The position numbers and the translations under genes are program-made. Below are positions 41,361 to 53,263 of a stretch of DNA of 64,000 bases, in pieces. The stretch is from Saccharothrix sp. ALI-22-I (GTDB lineage Bacteria; Actinomycetota; Actinomycetes; Mycobacteriales; Pseudonocardiaceae): contig NZ_MTQP01000069.1 in assembly GCF_001984175.1 (NCBI RefSeq), forward strand, positions 496,001 through 560,000, given 5' to 3'. The notes under the pieces are model-generated. The model had not been told where the DNA came from, made no database searches, and saw only the letters and a program-made list of their open reading frames with translations. Each line of letters starts with the position of its first letter. Position 1 is the first letter of the stretch.

Positions 41361-41555
41361 TCGAACCCCCAGAACACGCGTGTCCAACGCTCAGAACACG
41401 CGTGTCCAACGCTCAGGTACCCCGAGTTCAACACTCAGGTCGGCCGGACCGTGTTCTGAGCGTTGAACTCGGGTGTTCTGAACGTTGGACACGCGCGACG
41501 CGAACGTTGGACACGCGCGACCTGAAGGTTCGACTCTCGTGGTCTGAGCGTTCGA
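41361..41555. repeat. head-to-head array of 22-bp repeats between convergent genes
   Basis: Four units run left to right (41361, 41383, 41405, 41427) and five run in the opposite orientation, ending at 41467, 41489, 41511, 41533 and 41555: exact 22-bp period on both sides. Left units follow TCCAACGCTCAG then AACACGCGTG; right units read the complement, GTTCTGAGCGTTGGA-like. The centre (about 41438-41450) is GGTC, GGCCG, GACC. The whole can fold as a very long imperfect hairpin between rhaB and the convergent GntR gene. Confidence 0.9.
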
Positions 41556-41572
41556 CTCTCGGGGGGGTTGGG

Positions 41573-42268
41573 TTAGGTGGAGTGGCGGACCCATTCGCGG
41601 TGGAAGCCTTCGACGTGGCGGGTGACTCTGGTGGCGGCGAGGTCGGGGTTGCCGGACTGGATGGCGCGGAGGATGGAGCGGTGTTCGCGGCGGAGGCGGA
41701 CGGCGGTGCGGGGCCAGTCGGGTAAGGCCTGGACGGCGTCGAGCACGGTGTGGTGGATGGCGTCACGCAGGGCGGCCATGATCGCGGTGTTCACGGCGTT
41801 GCCGGCGGCGGCGGTGAGGGCGACGTGGAAGTCGGCGTCGAGTTGGTGGAACGTGTCCGCGTCGAGGTCCGGCGCGTCCATGCGGGTCAGCAGGTCGGCG
41901 GCGCGGGCCAGGTCGGGGTGGTCGGGCGACGAAGCGGCGGCGCGCACGGAGTGGCTTTCGATCATCACCCGGGTGCCGACGAGGTCCGCCAGGGGCAGCC
42001 TGCGGGTGGCCAGGTGCAGGCGCAGGGCGGAGCCGAGGCCGCCCGCCGGGTCGGCGATCACGGTGGTGCCCGCGTCGGGGCCCGAGCCGACGCCGCTGCG
42101 CACCACGCCCATCGCCTGCAACACCCGGATCGCCTCGCGCACGGTGGCCCGGCTGACGCCCAGGTCCTCGGCCAGCCGGCGTTCGGCGGGCAGCTGCTGC
42201 CCCACGCCGAGCCTGCCTGCGGTCAACTCCGACTCGACGTGCCGCAGCACCGCGCCGTACCCGGACAC
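41573..42268 (-). CDS. GntR/FadR-family regulator, LldR-like (lactate operon)
   Basis: 231 residues. The GTG at 42268 has GGAGG 7 bases upstream. The winged helix (about 5-70) reads LPAERRLAEDLGVSRATVRE then AIRVLQAMGVVRSG. The FCD ligand domain follows (about 90-220) with metal-site residues in FHQLDADFHVALTAAAGN and VRLRREHRSILRAI and RHVEGFHREW. It diverges from lutA, and two identical palindromes lie between them, so it is very probably the lactate-responsive regulator of the lut operon. Confidence 0.92.
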   Translation of the reverse strand: MSGYGAVLRHVESELTAGRLGVGQQLPAERRLAEDLGVSRATVREAIRVLQAMGVVRSGVGSGPDAGTTVIADPAGGLGSALRLHLATRRLPLADLVGTRVMIESHSVRAAASSPDHPDLARAADLLTRMDAPDLDADTFHQLDADFHVALTAAAGNAVNTAIMAALRDAIHHTVLDAVQALPDWPRTAVRLRREHRSILRAIQSGNPDLAATRVTRHVEGFHREWVRHST

Positions 42269-42292
42269 CCGAACACCTCCGACGAAACGACA

Positions 42293-42328
42293 TGTGGTCA
42301 GACCACAGTCTGGTGTGGTCTGACCACA
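42293..42328. promoter_or_regulatory. two GntR-type operators of the lut operon
   Basis: TGTGGTCAGACCACA (42293-42307) and TGTGGTCTGACCACA (42314-42328) are the same 15-bp palindrome, 21 bases apart start to start, that is two helical turns. They contain the TGGTnnnACCA core of FadR/LldR-type regulators and sit between the divergent regulator and lutA, 18 bases before the lutA start. Confidence 0.9.
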
Positions 42329-42346
42329 GAGTCTAGACTCACCGCC

Positions 42347-43075
42347 GTGAGAGTCGCGCTGTTCGTCACGTGCCTGGTCGACGGGCTGTTCCCGGACGTC
42401 GGCAAAGCCACCGTCCGCCTGCTGGAACGGCTCGGCCACGAGGTGGTCGTCCCCAGTGCCCAGACCTGCTGCGGTCAGATGCACATCAACACCGGCTACC
42501 CCGGCCAGGCACTGCCGGTCATCCGCAACCACGTCGAGGCGTTCGAAAAAGCGGACGTGATCGTCGCGCCGTCCGGTTCGTGCGCGGGTTCGATCCGCCA
42601 CCAGCACGCCGACGTCGCCCGCAAGCACGGCGACCGGAAGCTGGCCGAGGCCGCGGCGGACACCGCCAAGCGCACCTACGAGCTGTCCGAGTTCCTGGTG
42701 GACGTCCTCCAGGTCACCGACGTGGGCGCGTACTTCCCGCACCGCGTCACCTACCACCCCACCTGTCACTCGCTGCGCGTGCTGAAGGTGCAGGACCGTC
42801 CGCTGAAACTGCTCAACGCGGTCGAGGGCATCGACCTGGTCGAACTGCCCGCCGCCGAGACGTGCTGCGGATTCGGCGGCACGTTCGCGCTGAAGAACTC
42901 CGACACCTCCACCGCCATGCTCGGCGACAAGATGAGCGCCGTGCTGAGCACGAAGGCGGGCGTGCTCACCGCGGGCGACTCGTCGTGCCTGATGCACATC
43001 GGCGGCGGCCTGAGCAGGCTGCGCAGCGGCGTCCGCCCGCTGCACCTGGCCCAGATCCTGGAGCACACCCGATGA
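42347..43075 (+). CDS. lutA: L-lactate utilisation protein LutA, (Fe-S)-binding oxidoreductase
   Basis: 242 residues from a GTG at 42347. Two cysteine-rich CCG domains are present: VTCLVDGLFP with PSAQTCCGQMHINTGYPGQA (about 8-50), and TYHPTCHSLR with ETCCGFGGTFALKN (about 138-190). These bind Fe-S clusters in the LutABC L-lactate dehydrogenase complex, which oxidises lactate to pyruvate in the cytosol. The stop overlaps lutB by 4 bases. The gene is controlled by the two GntR operators just upstream. Confidence 0.95.
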   Translation: MRVALFVTCLVDGLFPDVGKATVRLLERLGHEVVVPSAQTCCGQMHINTGYPGQALPVIRNHVEAFEKADVIVAPSGSCAGSIRHQHADVARKHGDRKLAEAAADTAKRTYELSEFLVDVLQVTDVGAYFPHRVTYHPTCHSLRVLKVQDRPLKLLNAVEGIDLVELPAAETCCGFGGTFALKNSDTSTAMLGDKMSAVLSTKAGVLTAGDSSCLMHIGGGLSRLRSGVRPLHLAQILEHTR

Positions 43076-44466
43076 CGTTCCTCGGCATGCCCGCCGGTGG
43101 CGGCAACCTGACCGGCGAACCGTTCCCCAAAGCAGCCAAGAACACGCTCGCCAACGCCCAGATGCGCCGCAACCTGGCCAAGGCCACCGGCACGATCCGG
43201 ACCAAGCGCGCGAACGTGGTCGCCGAGCTGCCGGACTGGGCGGACCTGCGCGCGGCCGGCGCCGCGATCAAGGACGAAGTGCTGGCCAACCTGGACGACT
43301 ACCTGGTCCGGTTCGAGGAGGCGTTGACGAGCCGGGGCACGCACGTGCACTGGGCGCGGGACGCCGACGAGGCCAACCGGATCATCACCGGCCTGGTGCA
43401 GGCCACCGGCACGCGTGAGGTCATCAAGGTCAAGTCGATGGCCACGGTCGAGATCGGGTTGAACGAGGCGCTGGCGGACGTCGGCGTGCACGCGGTGGAG
43501 ACCGACCTCGCCGAGCTGATCGTCCAACTGGGCAACGACAAGTCCAGCCACATCCTGGTGCCCGCGATCCACCGCAACCGGTCCGAGATCCGCGAGGTGT
43601 TCCGGCGCGAGATGCCCGGCGTCGACCCGGACCTGACCGACGACCCGCCCGCGCTCGCCGAGGCGGCCCGCGAGCACCTGCGGCGCAAGTTCCTGACCGT
43701 GGACGTGGCCATCTCGGGCGCGAACTTCGGCGTGGCCGAGACCGGCGCGCTGGTGGTGGTCGAGTCCGAGGGCAACGGCCGGATGTGCCTGACGCTGCCG
43801 CGCACGTTGATCAGCGTGGTGGGCATCGAGAAGCTGGTGCCGACCTGGCAGGACCTGGAGGTGTTCCTGCAACTGCTCCCCCGCTCCTCCACCGGTGAGC
43901 GGATGAACCCGTACACATCGGTGTGGACGGGGCCGACCGAGGGCCAGACCAGCCACGTCGTGCTGGTCGACAACGGCCGCACGGCCACCCTCGCGGACCC
44001 GGACGGCCGTGCGGCGTTGCGCTGCATCCGCTGCTCGGCGTGCCTGAACTCGTGCCCGGTGTACGAGCGGACCGGTGGCCACGCCTACGGCTCCACCTAT
44101 CCCGGCCCGATCGGCGCGGTGCTGTCGCCGCAGCTCACGGGGGTGGACAAGAATCCGACGCTGCCGTTCGCCTCGTCGTTGTGCGGTGTCTGCTACGACG
44201 TGTGCCCGGTGGCCATCGACATCCCGTCGATGCTGGTGCACCTGCGGGAACGGGTCACCGAGTCCAAGCGGACCACGCCGGAGTCGACCGCGATGCGGGC
44301 CATGGCGTGGGCGATGTCGGACGCCCGGCGGTGGCGTCGGCTGATCCGGCTGGGCAAGTTCGGGCGGGTGGCGAGCCGGCACGTGCCGCTGCCCGGCTGG
44401 ACGACGGCGCGCGACCTGCCGCAGCCGCCGAAGGAAACGTTCCGCGACTGGTGGGAGTCCCGTTGA
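43072..44466 (+). CDS. lutB: L-lactate utilisation protein LutB, iron-sulfur LUD-domain subunit
   Basis: 464 residues. The LUD domain spans about 60-300 (EVIKVKSMATVEIGLNEALA, VAISGANFGVAETGALVVVE, RTLISVVGIEKLVPTWQDLE). The C-terminal ferredoxin part has two 4Fe-4S motifs: CIRCSACLNSCPVY (about 320) and CGVCYDVCPVAI (about 377). The end, KETFRDWWESR, is typical for LutB. It forms the lactate dehydrogenase complex with LutA and LutC, which flank it with 4-base overlaps (ATGA and TTGA). Confidence 0.95.
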   Translation: MTFLGMPAGGGNLTGEPFPKAAKNTLANAQMRRNLAKATGTIRTKRANVVAELPDWADLRAAGAAIKDEVLANLDDYLVRFEEALTSRGTHVHWARDADEANRIITGLVQATGTREVIKVKSMATVEIGLNEALADVGVHAVETDLAELIVQLGNDKSSHILVPAIHRNRSEIREVFRREMPGVDPDLTDDPPALAEAAREHLRRKFLTVDVAISGANFGVAETGALVVVESEGNGRMCLTLPRTLISVVGIEKLVPTWQDLEVFLQLLPRSSTGERMNPYTSVWTGPTEGQTSHVVLVDNGRTATLADPDGRAALRCIRCSACLNSCPVYERTGGHAYGSTYPGPIGAVLSPQLTGVDKNPTLPFASSLCGVCYDVCPVAIDIPSMLVHLRERVTESKRTTPESTAMRAMAWAMSDARRWRRLIRLGKFGRVASRHVPLPGWTTARDLPQPPKETFRDWWESR

Positions 44467-45161
44467 GTGCCCGTGACGAGGTCCTGGCCAGGGTGCGGCG
44501 GGCGAAGGGTCCGCGCGATCCCGCGCCGGTCCCCCGTGACTACCGCGCGGCGGGCACGCGCGGGCCCGGTGACCTGGACCTGTTCGCCGAACGCCTGCGC
44601 GACTACCGCGCCCTGGTCCGCATCGTCAACGCCGACCAAGTCGCCGAGACGATCGCCGCCGCGCTCCGCGACCGGGGCGCTCGACGGGTCGTCGCGGCCC
44701 CCGGCACCCCTGCCGAGTGGACGGAATTGTCGTACCCCGCTGGTATTTTTGAATCCAGGGTTCCCCTGGGCGGGGACCCTCGCGAAGCCGAGCCCACCGG
44801 CACCCCAGACGCCGCCAGCGGTCCGGAAGTCATTCGTATCCCGGTGGACGTCGACACGCTCGAACGCACCGACGCCGTGGTGACGGCGTGTCACGTGGCG
44901 ATCGCCGAGACGGGCACGATCGTGCTCGACCACGACGCGGCCGACCAGGGGCCGCGCGCCCTGACGCTGGTGCCGGACTACCACCTCGTGGTGGTCCGGG
45001 CGGACCAGGTGGTGGCGGGGGTGCCGGACGCGGTGGCGGCGTTGGCGGGGGTGCGTACCCAGACGTGGATCAGTGGGGGGTCCGCGACCAGCGACATCGA
45101 GCTGGAACGGGTCGAAGGCGTGCACGGTCCGCGCACGTTGGAGGTCGTCATCGTGCGCTGA
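44463..45161 (+). CDS. lutC: L-lactate utilisation protein LutC (LUD domain) with repeat insertion
   Basis: 232 residues from a TTG at 44463 that overlaps the lutB stop (TTGA). The LUD fold is seen in LFAERLRDYRALVRIV (about 38-53), GARRVVAAPGTPAEW, VTACHVAIAETGTIVLDHDA (about 140), RALTLVPDYHLVVVRADQVV (about 166) and QTWISGGSATSDIELERVEG. Between residues about 95 and 128 there is an extra segment (IFESRVPLGGDPREAEPTG and on) absent from the relatives I recall. Its DNA is a copy of the palindromic repeat also found at 20819. The frame stays open, so the protein may still work. Confidence 0.9.
   Translation: MSARDEVLARVRRAKGPRDPAPVPRDYRAAGTRGPGDLDLFAERLRDYRALVRIVNADQVAETIAAALRDRGARRVVAAPGTPAEWTELSYPAGIFESRVPLGGDPREAEPTGTPDAASGPEVIRIPVDVDTLERTDAVVTACHVAIAETGTIVLDHDAADQGPRALTLVPDYHLVVVRADQVVAGVPDAVAALAGVRTQTWISGGSATSDIELERVEGVHGPRTLEVVIVR
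44757..44780. repeat. palindromic repeat copy B inside lutC
   Basis: AGGGTTCCCC, TGGGC, GGGGACCCT, then CGCGAAGC. This matches copy A at 20819 in stem, loop and the GCGAAGC tail, with one extra T in the left arm and one extra G in the loop. It lies within the coding region of lutC, in frame. Confidence 0.75.
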
Positions 45162-45235
45162 ACCCCGTGCGCCGGATCTCACCCAGTGGGCCGCTACGCC
45201 CACAATCGCGGGGTTCGCTAGGATCGGTTTCCCGA

Positions 45236-45306
45236 CCGAGAGGCGCTGCAACGGGTGACGAGCCCGCCACGCTCGGCCGAGGCTCGAAGACCGTAAAGGG
45301 CGCCTC
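45236..45306 (+). promoter_or_regulatory. SAH riboswitch before metH
   Basis: GAGGCGC (45240-45246) pairs with GCGCCTC (45300-45306) as the closing helix. GCTGCAACGGG follows, with hairpin CGGG (45252-45255) and CCCG (45263-45266), then the conserved CCACGCTCGG whose CTCGG can pair with CCGAG at 45236-45240. This is the core of the S-adenosylhomocysteine riboswitch, which turns on SAH recycling genes such as metH and ahcY when SAH accumulates. It ends 17 bases before the start. Confidence 0.85.
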
Positions 45307-45323
45307 CCACGATGGGAGGCCGC

Positions 45324-48911
<3,588 letters not shown>

Positions 48912-48915
48912 CCGT

Positions 48916-49548
48916 TCAGAGGTCGAGCCGGCGGCTGATCTCCAGCCGCCGGTCCACCGCGTCGGTGAGCCTGTCGGCCTGAGCGGGCACGACGTCCAGT
49001 GCCCAGCGGTGCAGCGTGCGGAGGAAGTCCGACAGGTCCCGCTGAACACCCAGGAGAAGCGCGGGCAGGTCGTCGCGCGCGAAGTCGATGTGTCGGGCGT
49101 TGGGCCCCGGCACATCGTCCATCGTGAACTCGGATTCGTCCTCCCAGACGCGGACCAGCGGGCCTCGGGGCTCCACCCACACATCCGGGTCGTGCCCGAA
49201 GCCGACGGTGTGCCCCTTGACCGCGCCCACCCAGTCACGCCATTCGTCGAGCCCGTTGCAGCACCCAGGGTCGATGACGACATCGCCCTCGACGACCCGC
49301 AGACCACCGGCTGCGCAGTACTCGCCGTCGTCGCACGCCAGGAACACGTCGATCGCCTCCGCCGCATCGGCCGCGATGACCGACAGGTGATCGTCGCCGA
49401 CGGGTCCGACCAACGCCCACACCACGGCGCCGATCGGACCGGCCTCGGACGGAACCGGGAGGTCGTCGAACGCGTCCTGTTTGGACTTTGCGTTCACGCC
49501 GCGGTCCTTCGCTTCGACCGGGGTTTGAAGGTTTCGGTGCATCGACAT
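48916..49548 (-). CDS. conserved hypothetical protein
   Basis: About 210 residues if started at 49548 (MSMHRNLQ); the frame is open further up but would then cross a strong hairpin, so a longer start is unlikely. Conserved-looking segments are YCAAGGLRVVEGDVVIDPGC, CNGLDEWRDWVGAVKGH and GHDPDVWVEPRGPLVRVWED. Proteins with this CCxGLexWreW pattern occur in actinomycetes, but I do not know a function. It is convergent with metH, with only 4 bases between stops. Confidence 0.6.
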   Translation of the reverse strand: MSMHRNLQTPVEAKDRGVNAKSKQDAFDDLPVPSEAGPIGAVVWALVGPVGDDHLSVIAADAAEAIDVFLACDDGEYCAAGGLRVVEGDVVIDPGCCNGLDEWRDWVGAVKGHTVGFGHDPDVWVEPRGPLVRVWEDESEFTMDDVPGPNARHIDFARDDLPALLLGVQRDLSDFLRTLHRWALDVVPAQADRLTDAVDRRLEISRRLDL

Positions 49549-49583
49549 CTCGTCCAGGGACAGCGCACCGTCCTCTACCAGGA

Positions 49584-49620
49584 AGGCCGGTGCGGGGCCA
49601 CTACAGCTCCGCACCGGCCT
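49584..49620 (-). terminator. strong hairpin
   Basis: AGGCCGGTGCGG (49584-49595) and CCGCACCGGCCT (49609-49620) form a perfect 12-bp stem with a 13-base loop. It contains the stop codon (49601-49603) of the small frameshifted gene on the minus strand, so it is probably that gene's terminator. Confidence 0.7.
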
Positions 49621-49740
49621 GACTGCCGTTGTCACGGGCTCCCCCGGTCAGGGCGATACCGCCGACGAGCACCAGGACCACGCGATGCCGACGATGGCTG
49701 CCGAAACAGCGCGGACGGGTTGGCTCGTGAGGTTCGGCAA
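49601..49740 (-). pseudogene. small one-helix membrane protein with a one-base frameshift
   Basis: From TTG at 49740, with a GGGGG stretch 8 bases upstream, the frame reads LPNLTSQPVRAVSAAIVGIA. Restoring one base would continue it as VVLVLVGGIALTGGARDNGS to a stop at 49601, giving a protein of about 46 residues with one membrane helix. As written, the frame ends early. It is either a recent mutation or a sequencing error in the GCGTGG run near 49680. Confidence 0.4.
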
Positions 49741-49756
49741 GGCACTGTCCCCCTTC

Positions 49757-49810
49757 CCCGGCGGCGTCTGACGCCGGGGCCCCTCCTCGGCGCGGACGCT
49801 GAGGAGGGGG
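49757..49810 (-). terminator. tandem hairpins after the RND gene
   Basis: CCCCTCCTC (49780-49788) pairs with GAGGAGGGG (49801-49809), 14 bases beyond the stop of the minus-strand RND gene. A second stem, CCCCGGC with GCCGGGG around 49757-49779, follows directly. Confidence 0.7.
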
Positions 49811-49823
49811 ATACGTGCCGGTG

Positions 49824-52800
49824 TCAGACGGTGACCGGCTCGCGGTCCTCGGTGGGCCGTGAAGCTTTGCGTGCCCGGCGGCGTTCCTTGCGGCCCTCGA
49901 CCATCGAGTACAGCGTCGGCACGAGGACCAGGGTGAGCAGGGTGGAGCTGATCAGGCCGCCGATCACCACGATCGCCAGCGGCTTGCCGATGAACGCGCC
50001 CTCGCCGGTGATGCCCAGCGCCATCGGCAGCAGCGCGAAGATGGTGGCCGCGGCGGTCATCAGGATCGGTCGCAGCCGTCGTCGTCCGCCCTCGATCACC
50101 GCCTCACGCACCGGCATGCCGTCCCGCCGGTACTGGTTGACCAGGTCGATCAGCACGATCGCGTTGGTCACCACGATCCCGACCAGCATCAGCATGCCGA
50201 TCAACGCGGGCAGGCCGAGCGGGGTGCCGGTGAGCAGCAGCAGGCCGATCGCGCCGGTGGCCGCGAACGGGATGGACACCAGCAGGATCAGCGGCTGCAC
50301 CAGGCTGCGGAACGTGGCCACCATGATCAGGAACACGATCGCGATGGCCGCGAGCATGGCCAGACCCAGGTCGGCGAACGTCTCGGCCTGGTCGGCGCTG
50401 ACACCACCGAGGGTGTGCGTGGCGCCCGAAGGCAGGTCCACAGCGTTCAGCCGCGAGGTCAGCTCGGTCGTCAGCGCGCCCAGGTCCGAGCCGGTGACCT
50501 TGGCCGACACCGTGGCGCTGCGCGCGCCGTCGGCGCGCCGCACCTGCACCGGACCGTCCACAACGGACACTTCGGCGACCTGGCCGAGCGTGACGCCACC
50601 AGGCAACGCCAACGCGCGCAACGCGTCCACGTCCGAGGGCGCGGTGCCGGTCCGCAGCACGATCTGCTGCGACTCACCGTCGATCGGCAGCTGCGCCACC
50701 GGCACGCCGCGCAACGCCTGCGCCGCGAACTGGCCGATGGTCTGGCTGCTGAGCCCACGTGCCGCCGCCGCGGCCTGGTCCACCGTGACCTGCACGCGCG
50801 GCGCGCTCACCGAGAGGTCGTTGGTGACCTCGCCGACGCCCGGCGTGCCAGTGACGACCTGCTGCACGCGGTCGGCCGCGTCCCGCAGCGAAGCCGCGTC
50901 GGGTGCGGTGACCAGGACGTCGATCGTGTCCGAGCCGAACCCGGACGCCGCCGCGCCGAACGCCACCTCACCCGCGCCGGCCGTGGCGGCCATCCGCTCG
51001 GTCAGCCGGGTCTGCAAAGCCTCCAGGTCGGTGCCCTCGCGGACGGTGGCGCGGACGCTGGTGTCGCCGTCACCGCCGAACCCGAACGCGGCCAGGCTGT
51101 TGTCCGTGCCGATGGTGACCTGGTAGGTCTCCACCTCCTCGGTGTCCGCCAGCGCGCTCTCCAGCTTGCGCGCCGCTTCGTCCCGGGCGGCCAGGCTGCT
51201 GCCGGGCGGCATCTTCTGCGTGCCCTGCAACGCGGTGCCGCCCGCGTTGTCGATGAAGTTGGTCTGCAGCGAGCCGGCCAGGCCGAGCGTGCCGCCGAAG
51301 ATCAGCACCGCGATCAGCAACGTCACCCAGCGCCGCGTGGTGGCGAACCGCAGCACGGGCACGTAAGCGCGCTGCAACGGGCTGCGCTTCTCCTTCTCCA
51401 ACGCCGCCTGCAAAGCGCGCTCGGCAGCCTCGGGGTCGGTCGGCACGGCCGGGCGCTTGAGGAACCAGAACGCCAGCACCGGCACGATCGTCAGCGACAC
51501 CAACAAGGACGCCAGCAACGCCACGGTGACCGTGATGGAGAACGGCCCGAACAGCTCGCCCGCGATGCCGCCGACGAACGCGATCGGCAGGAACACCGCG
51601 ACCGTGGTGAGCGTGGACGCGACCACCGCGCCCGACACCTCCCGCACGCCGTCGAGCACCGCCCGCTGCTTCTCCTCGCCGTACCCGAGGTGGCGTTTGA
51701 TGTTCTCCAGCACCACGATCGAGTCGTCCACCACCCGGCCGACCGCGATCGTCAGAGCGCCGAGGGTGAGCAGGTTCAGCGACAGGTCGCCGGTGTAGAG
51801 CGCGATCAGCGCGACCACCACGGACAGCGGGATGGACACCGCCGTCACCAGCGTGGACCGCACCGACATCAGGAACAGCAGGATCACGATCACGGCGAAC
51901 AGCAAGCCGAGCAGTCCTTCGGTGGTGAGGCCGCTGATCGCCTTCTCCACCTCGGGACCCTGGTCGAACGCGACGGTGAGCGTGGTGTCGGCCGCCTCGC
52001 CCCACTCGGCGAGCTTCTCGCGGACCTGACTGGAGATCTCCACCGCGTTGCCGTCGGCGGTCATGGTGACGCTGACGCCGAGCGTGGCCTGGCCGTCGGT
52101 GCGGGTGAGCACGGTGGCCGCCTCGGGCGCGGACTCGACCGCCGCCACGTCACCGAGTTTCACCGGGCCGGCGGGCGAGGCGAGCAGGAGCCCGCGCAGG
52201 TCGTCCACGGAACCGACCGGCCCGCCGACCTGCACGGTCAGCGTCTGGTCCCCCTCCGGCACGGTGCCCGCGGGCACGACCGCGCCCGCCGTGGTCAGCG
52301 CGGCGGTCAACGCCTGCGGCTCGACGCGTGCGGCACCGAGGCGGGCGTAGTCGACGGTGACGGTGACCTGGCGGTCGCGTTCACCGCTGACCGTGGCCTC
52401 CCGGACGCCCGGGATGGCCTCCAGGCCGGGCACGACCTCGGCACGCAGCCGGGCCGCGGCGGCGATGTCGTCGTCACCGGAGGTCGCGGCGAGCGCGATG
52501 ACCGGGATGTCGTCGGTGCTGCCCTGGGCGACGGTGGGTTCGACGCCCTGCGGCAGGCGGGGCTGGAGCCGGTTCACCGCCTGCTGCATCTGCGCCACGG
52601 CGGCGTCGACGTCGGTGCCGTAGGTGAACATCACCTGCACCGTGGCGGAGCTCTCCGCGGAACGGGTGAGCACCTGCTCGACACCGTCGACGCCGCGCAC
52701 GGCCGACTGGATCGGCTCGGCGACCTGGCTGTCCACCAGGTCCGGCGACGCGCCGGGGTAGGGCGCGATGACCACCGCGGCGGGTAATTCGATGGACGGG

Positions 52801-52913
52801 AAGAGCTGCTGCTTGATGGAGGGCAGCGTGAACACACCGAAACCGATCACGAGCAGGCTGAGCAGCCCGACGAGACTTCGGTTGGCCAGGCTCAGCCGAG
52901 CCAGCACGGACAT
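49824..52913 (-). CDS. RND-family efflux transporter permease (AcrB/HAE-type)
   Basis: 1029 residues; ATG at 52913 with AGGAGA 8 bases upstream. Standard layout: helix 1 (NRSLVGLLSLLVIGFGVFTL), large outer loop (about 35-330), helices 2-6 including the proton-relay Asp pair in GRVVDDSIVVLENIKRHLGY (about 400), VGGIAGELFGPFSITVTVAL, a second outer loop, and helices 8-12 (FADLGLAMLAAIAIVFLIMV, VGIVVTNAIVLIDLVNQYRR). It exports drugs or lipids by proton antiport. In Gram-positive bacteria such proteins act without a TolC partner; no membrane-fusion protein gene is adjacent. Confidence 0.95.
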   Translation of the reverse strand: MSVLARLSLANRSLVGLLSLLVIGFGVFTLPSIKQQLFPSIELPAAVVIAPYPGASPDLVDSQVAEPIQSAVRGVDGVEQVLTRSAESSATVQVMFTYGTDVDAAVAQMQQAVNRLQPRLPQGVEPTVAQGSTDDIPVIALAATSGDDDIAAAARLRAEVVPGLEAIPGVREATVSGERDRQVTVTVDYARLGAARVEPQALTAALTTAGAVVPAGTVPEGDQTLTVQVGGPVGSVDDLRGLLLASPAGPVKLGDVAAVESAPEAATVLTRTDGQATLGVSVTMTADGNAVEISSQVREKLAEWGEAADTTLTVAFDQGPEVEKAISGLTTEGLLGLLFAVIVILLFLMSVRSTLVTAVSIPLSVVVALIALYTGDLSLNLLTLGALTIAVGRVVDDSIVVLENIKRHLGYGEEKQRAVLDGVREVSGAVVASTLTTVAVFLPIAFVGGIAGELFGPFSITVTVALLASLLVSLTIVPVLAFWFLKRPAVPTDPEAAERALQAALEKEKRSPLQRAYVPVLRFATTRRWVTLLIAVLIFGGTLGLAGSLQTNFIDNAGGTALQGTQKMPPGSSLAARDEAARKLESALADTEEVETYQVTIGTDNSLAAFGFGGDGDTSVRATVREGTDLEALQTRLTERMAATAGAGEVAFGAAASGFGSDTIDVLVTAPDAASLRDAADRVQQVVTGTPGVGEVTNDLSVSAPRVQVTVDQAAAAARGLSSQTIGQFAAQALRGVPVAQLPIDGESQQIVLRTGTAPSDVDALRALALPGGVTLGQVAEVSVVDGPVQVRRADGARSATVSAKVTGSDLGALTTELTSRLNAVDLPSGATHTLGGVSADQAETFADLGLAMLAAIAIVFLIMVATFRSLVQPLILLVSIPFAATGAIGLLLLTGTPLGLPALIGMLMLVGIVVTNAIVLIDLVNQYRRDGMPVREAVIEGGRRRLRPILMTAAATIFALLPMALGITGEGAFIGKPLAIVVIGGLISSTLLTLVLVPTLYSMVEGRKERRRARKASRPTEDREPVTV

Positions 52914-53263
52914 CGTGGGAATCTCCTTGGTGAGCGGGCCGGCCGACGCATCGCTGCGCTCGGTGCCGCGGGCGGATGCGCGAACGCTTGCACACACCAC
53001 CTGAGAACGGGCTCAGACACGGGGTGACCACGCGACCGCCGGCACCTGGCCTGACCTGCGTGGACAGTGATCATCACAAGATCGGGCCGGCCCGGTGATC
53101 TTCGTCACGGAGGCCGGGAGCCGTGCCCCCGGCCTCCTGCAACACCCCACGACGGCGGTGCCCTGCCGGACACCCGTTGTCTCGGCCGCCGTCACGGATC
53201 GACCGCCCGGGGCGTGGGGCCCCAGGCGGTCTGCCTCCAATACGAAATCGGTGACATTCCGGT
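52914..53263. other. intergenic region with a terminator hairpin
   Basis: GGAGGCCGGG (53109-53118) and CCCGGCCTCC (53128-53137) form a 10-bp stem that can end transcription of the minus-strand gene at 53264. A second dyad, AGATC with GATCT around the GGGCCGGCCC core, lies at about 53080-53102. The rest up to 52914 should hold the RND promoter. No gene is seen. Confidence 0.55.

Noticed and set aside
42766..44382. Long minus-strand frame opposite lutAB
   Set aside because: Antisense to clear Fe-S proteins with cysteine motifs; no domain of its own.
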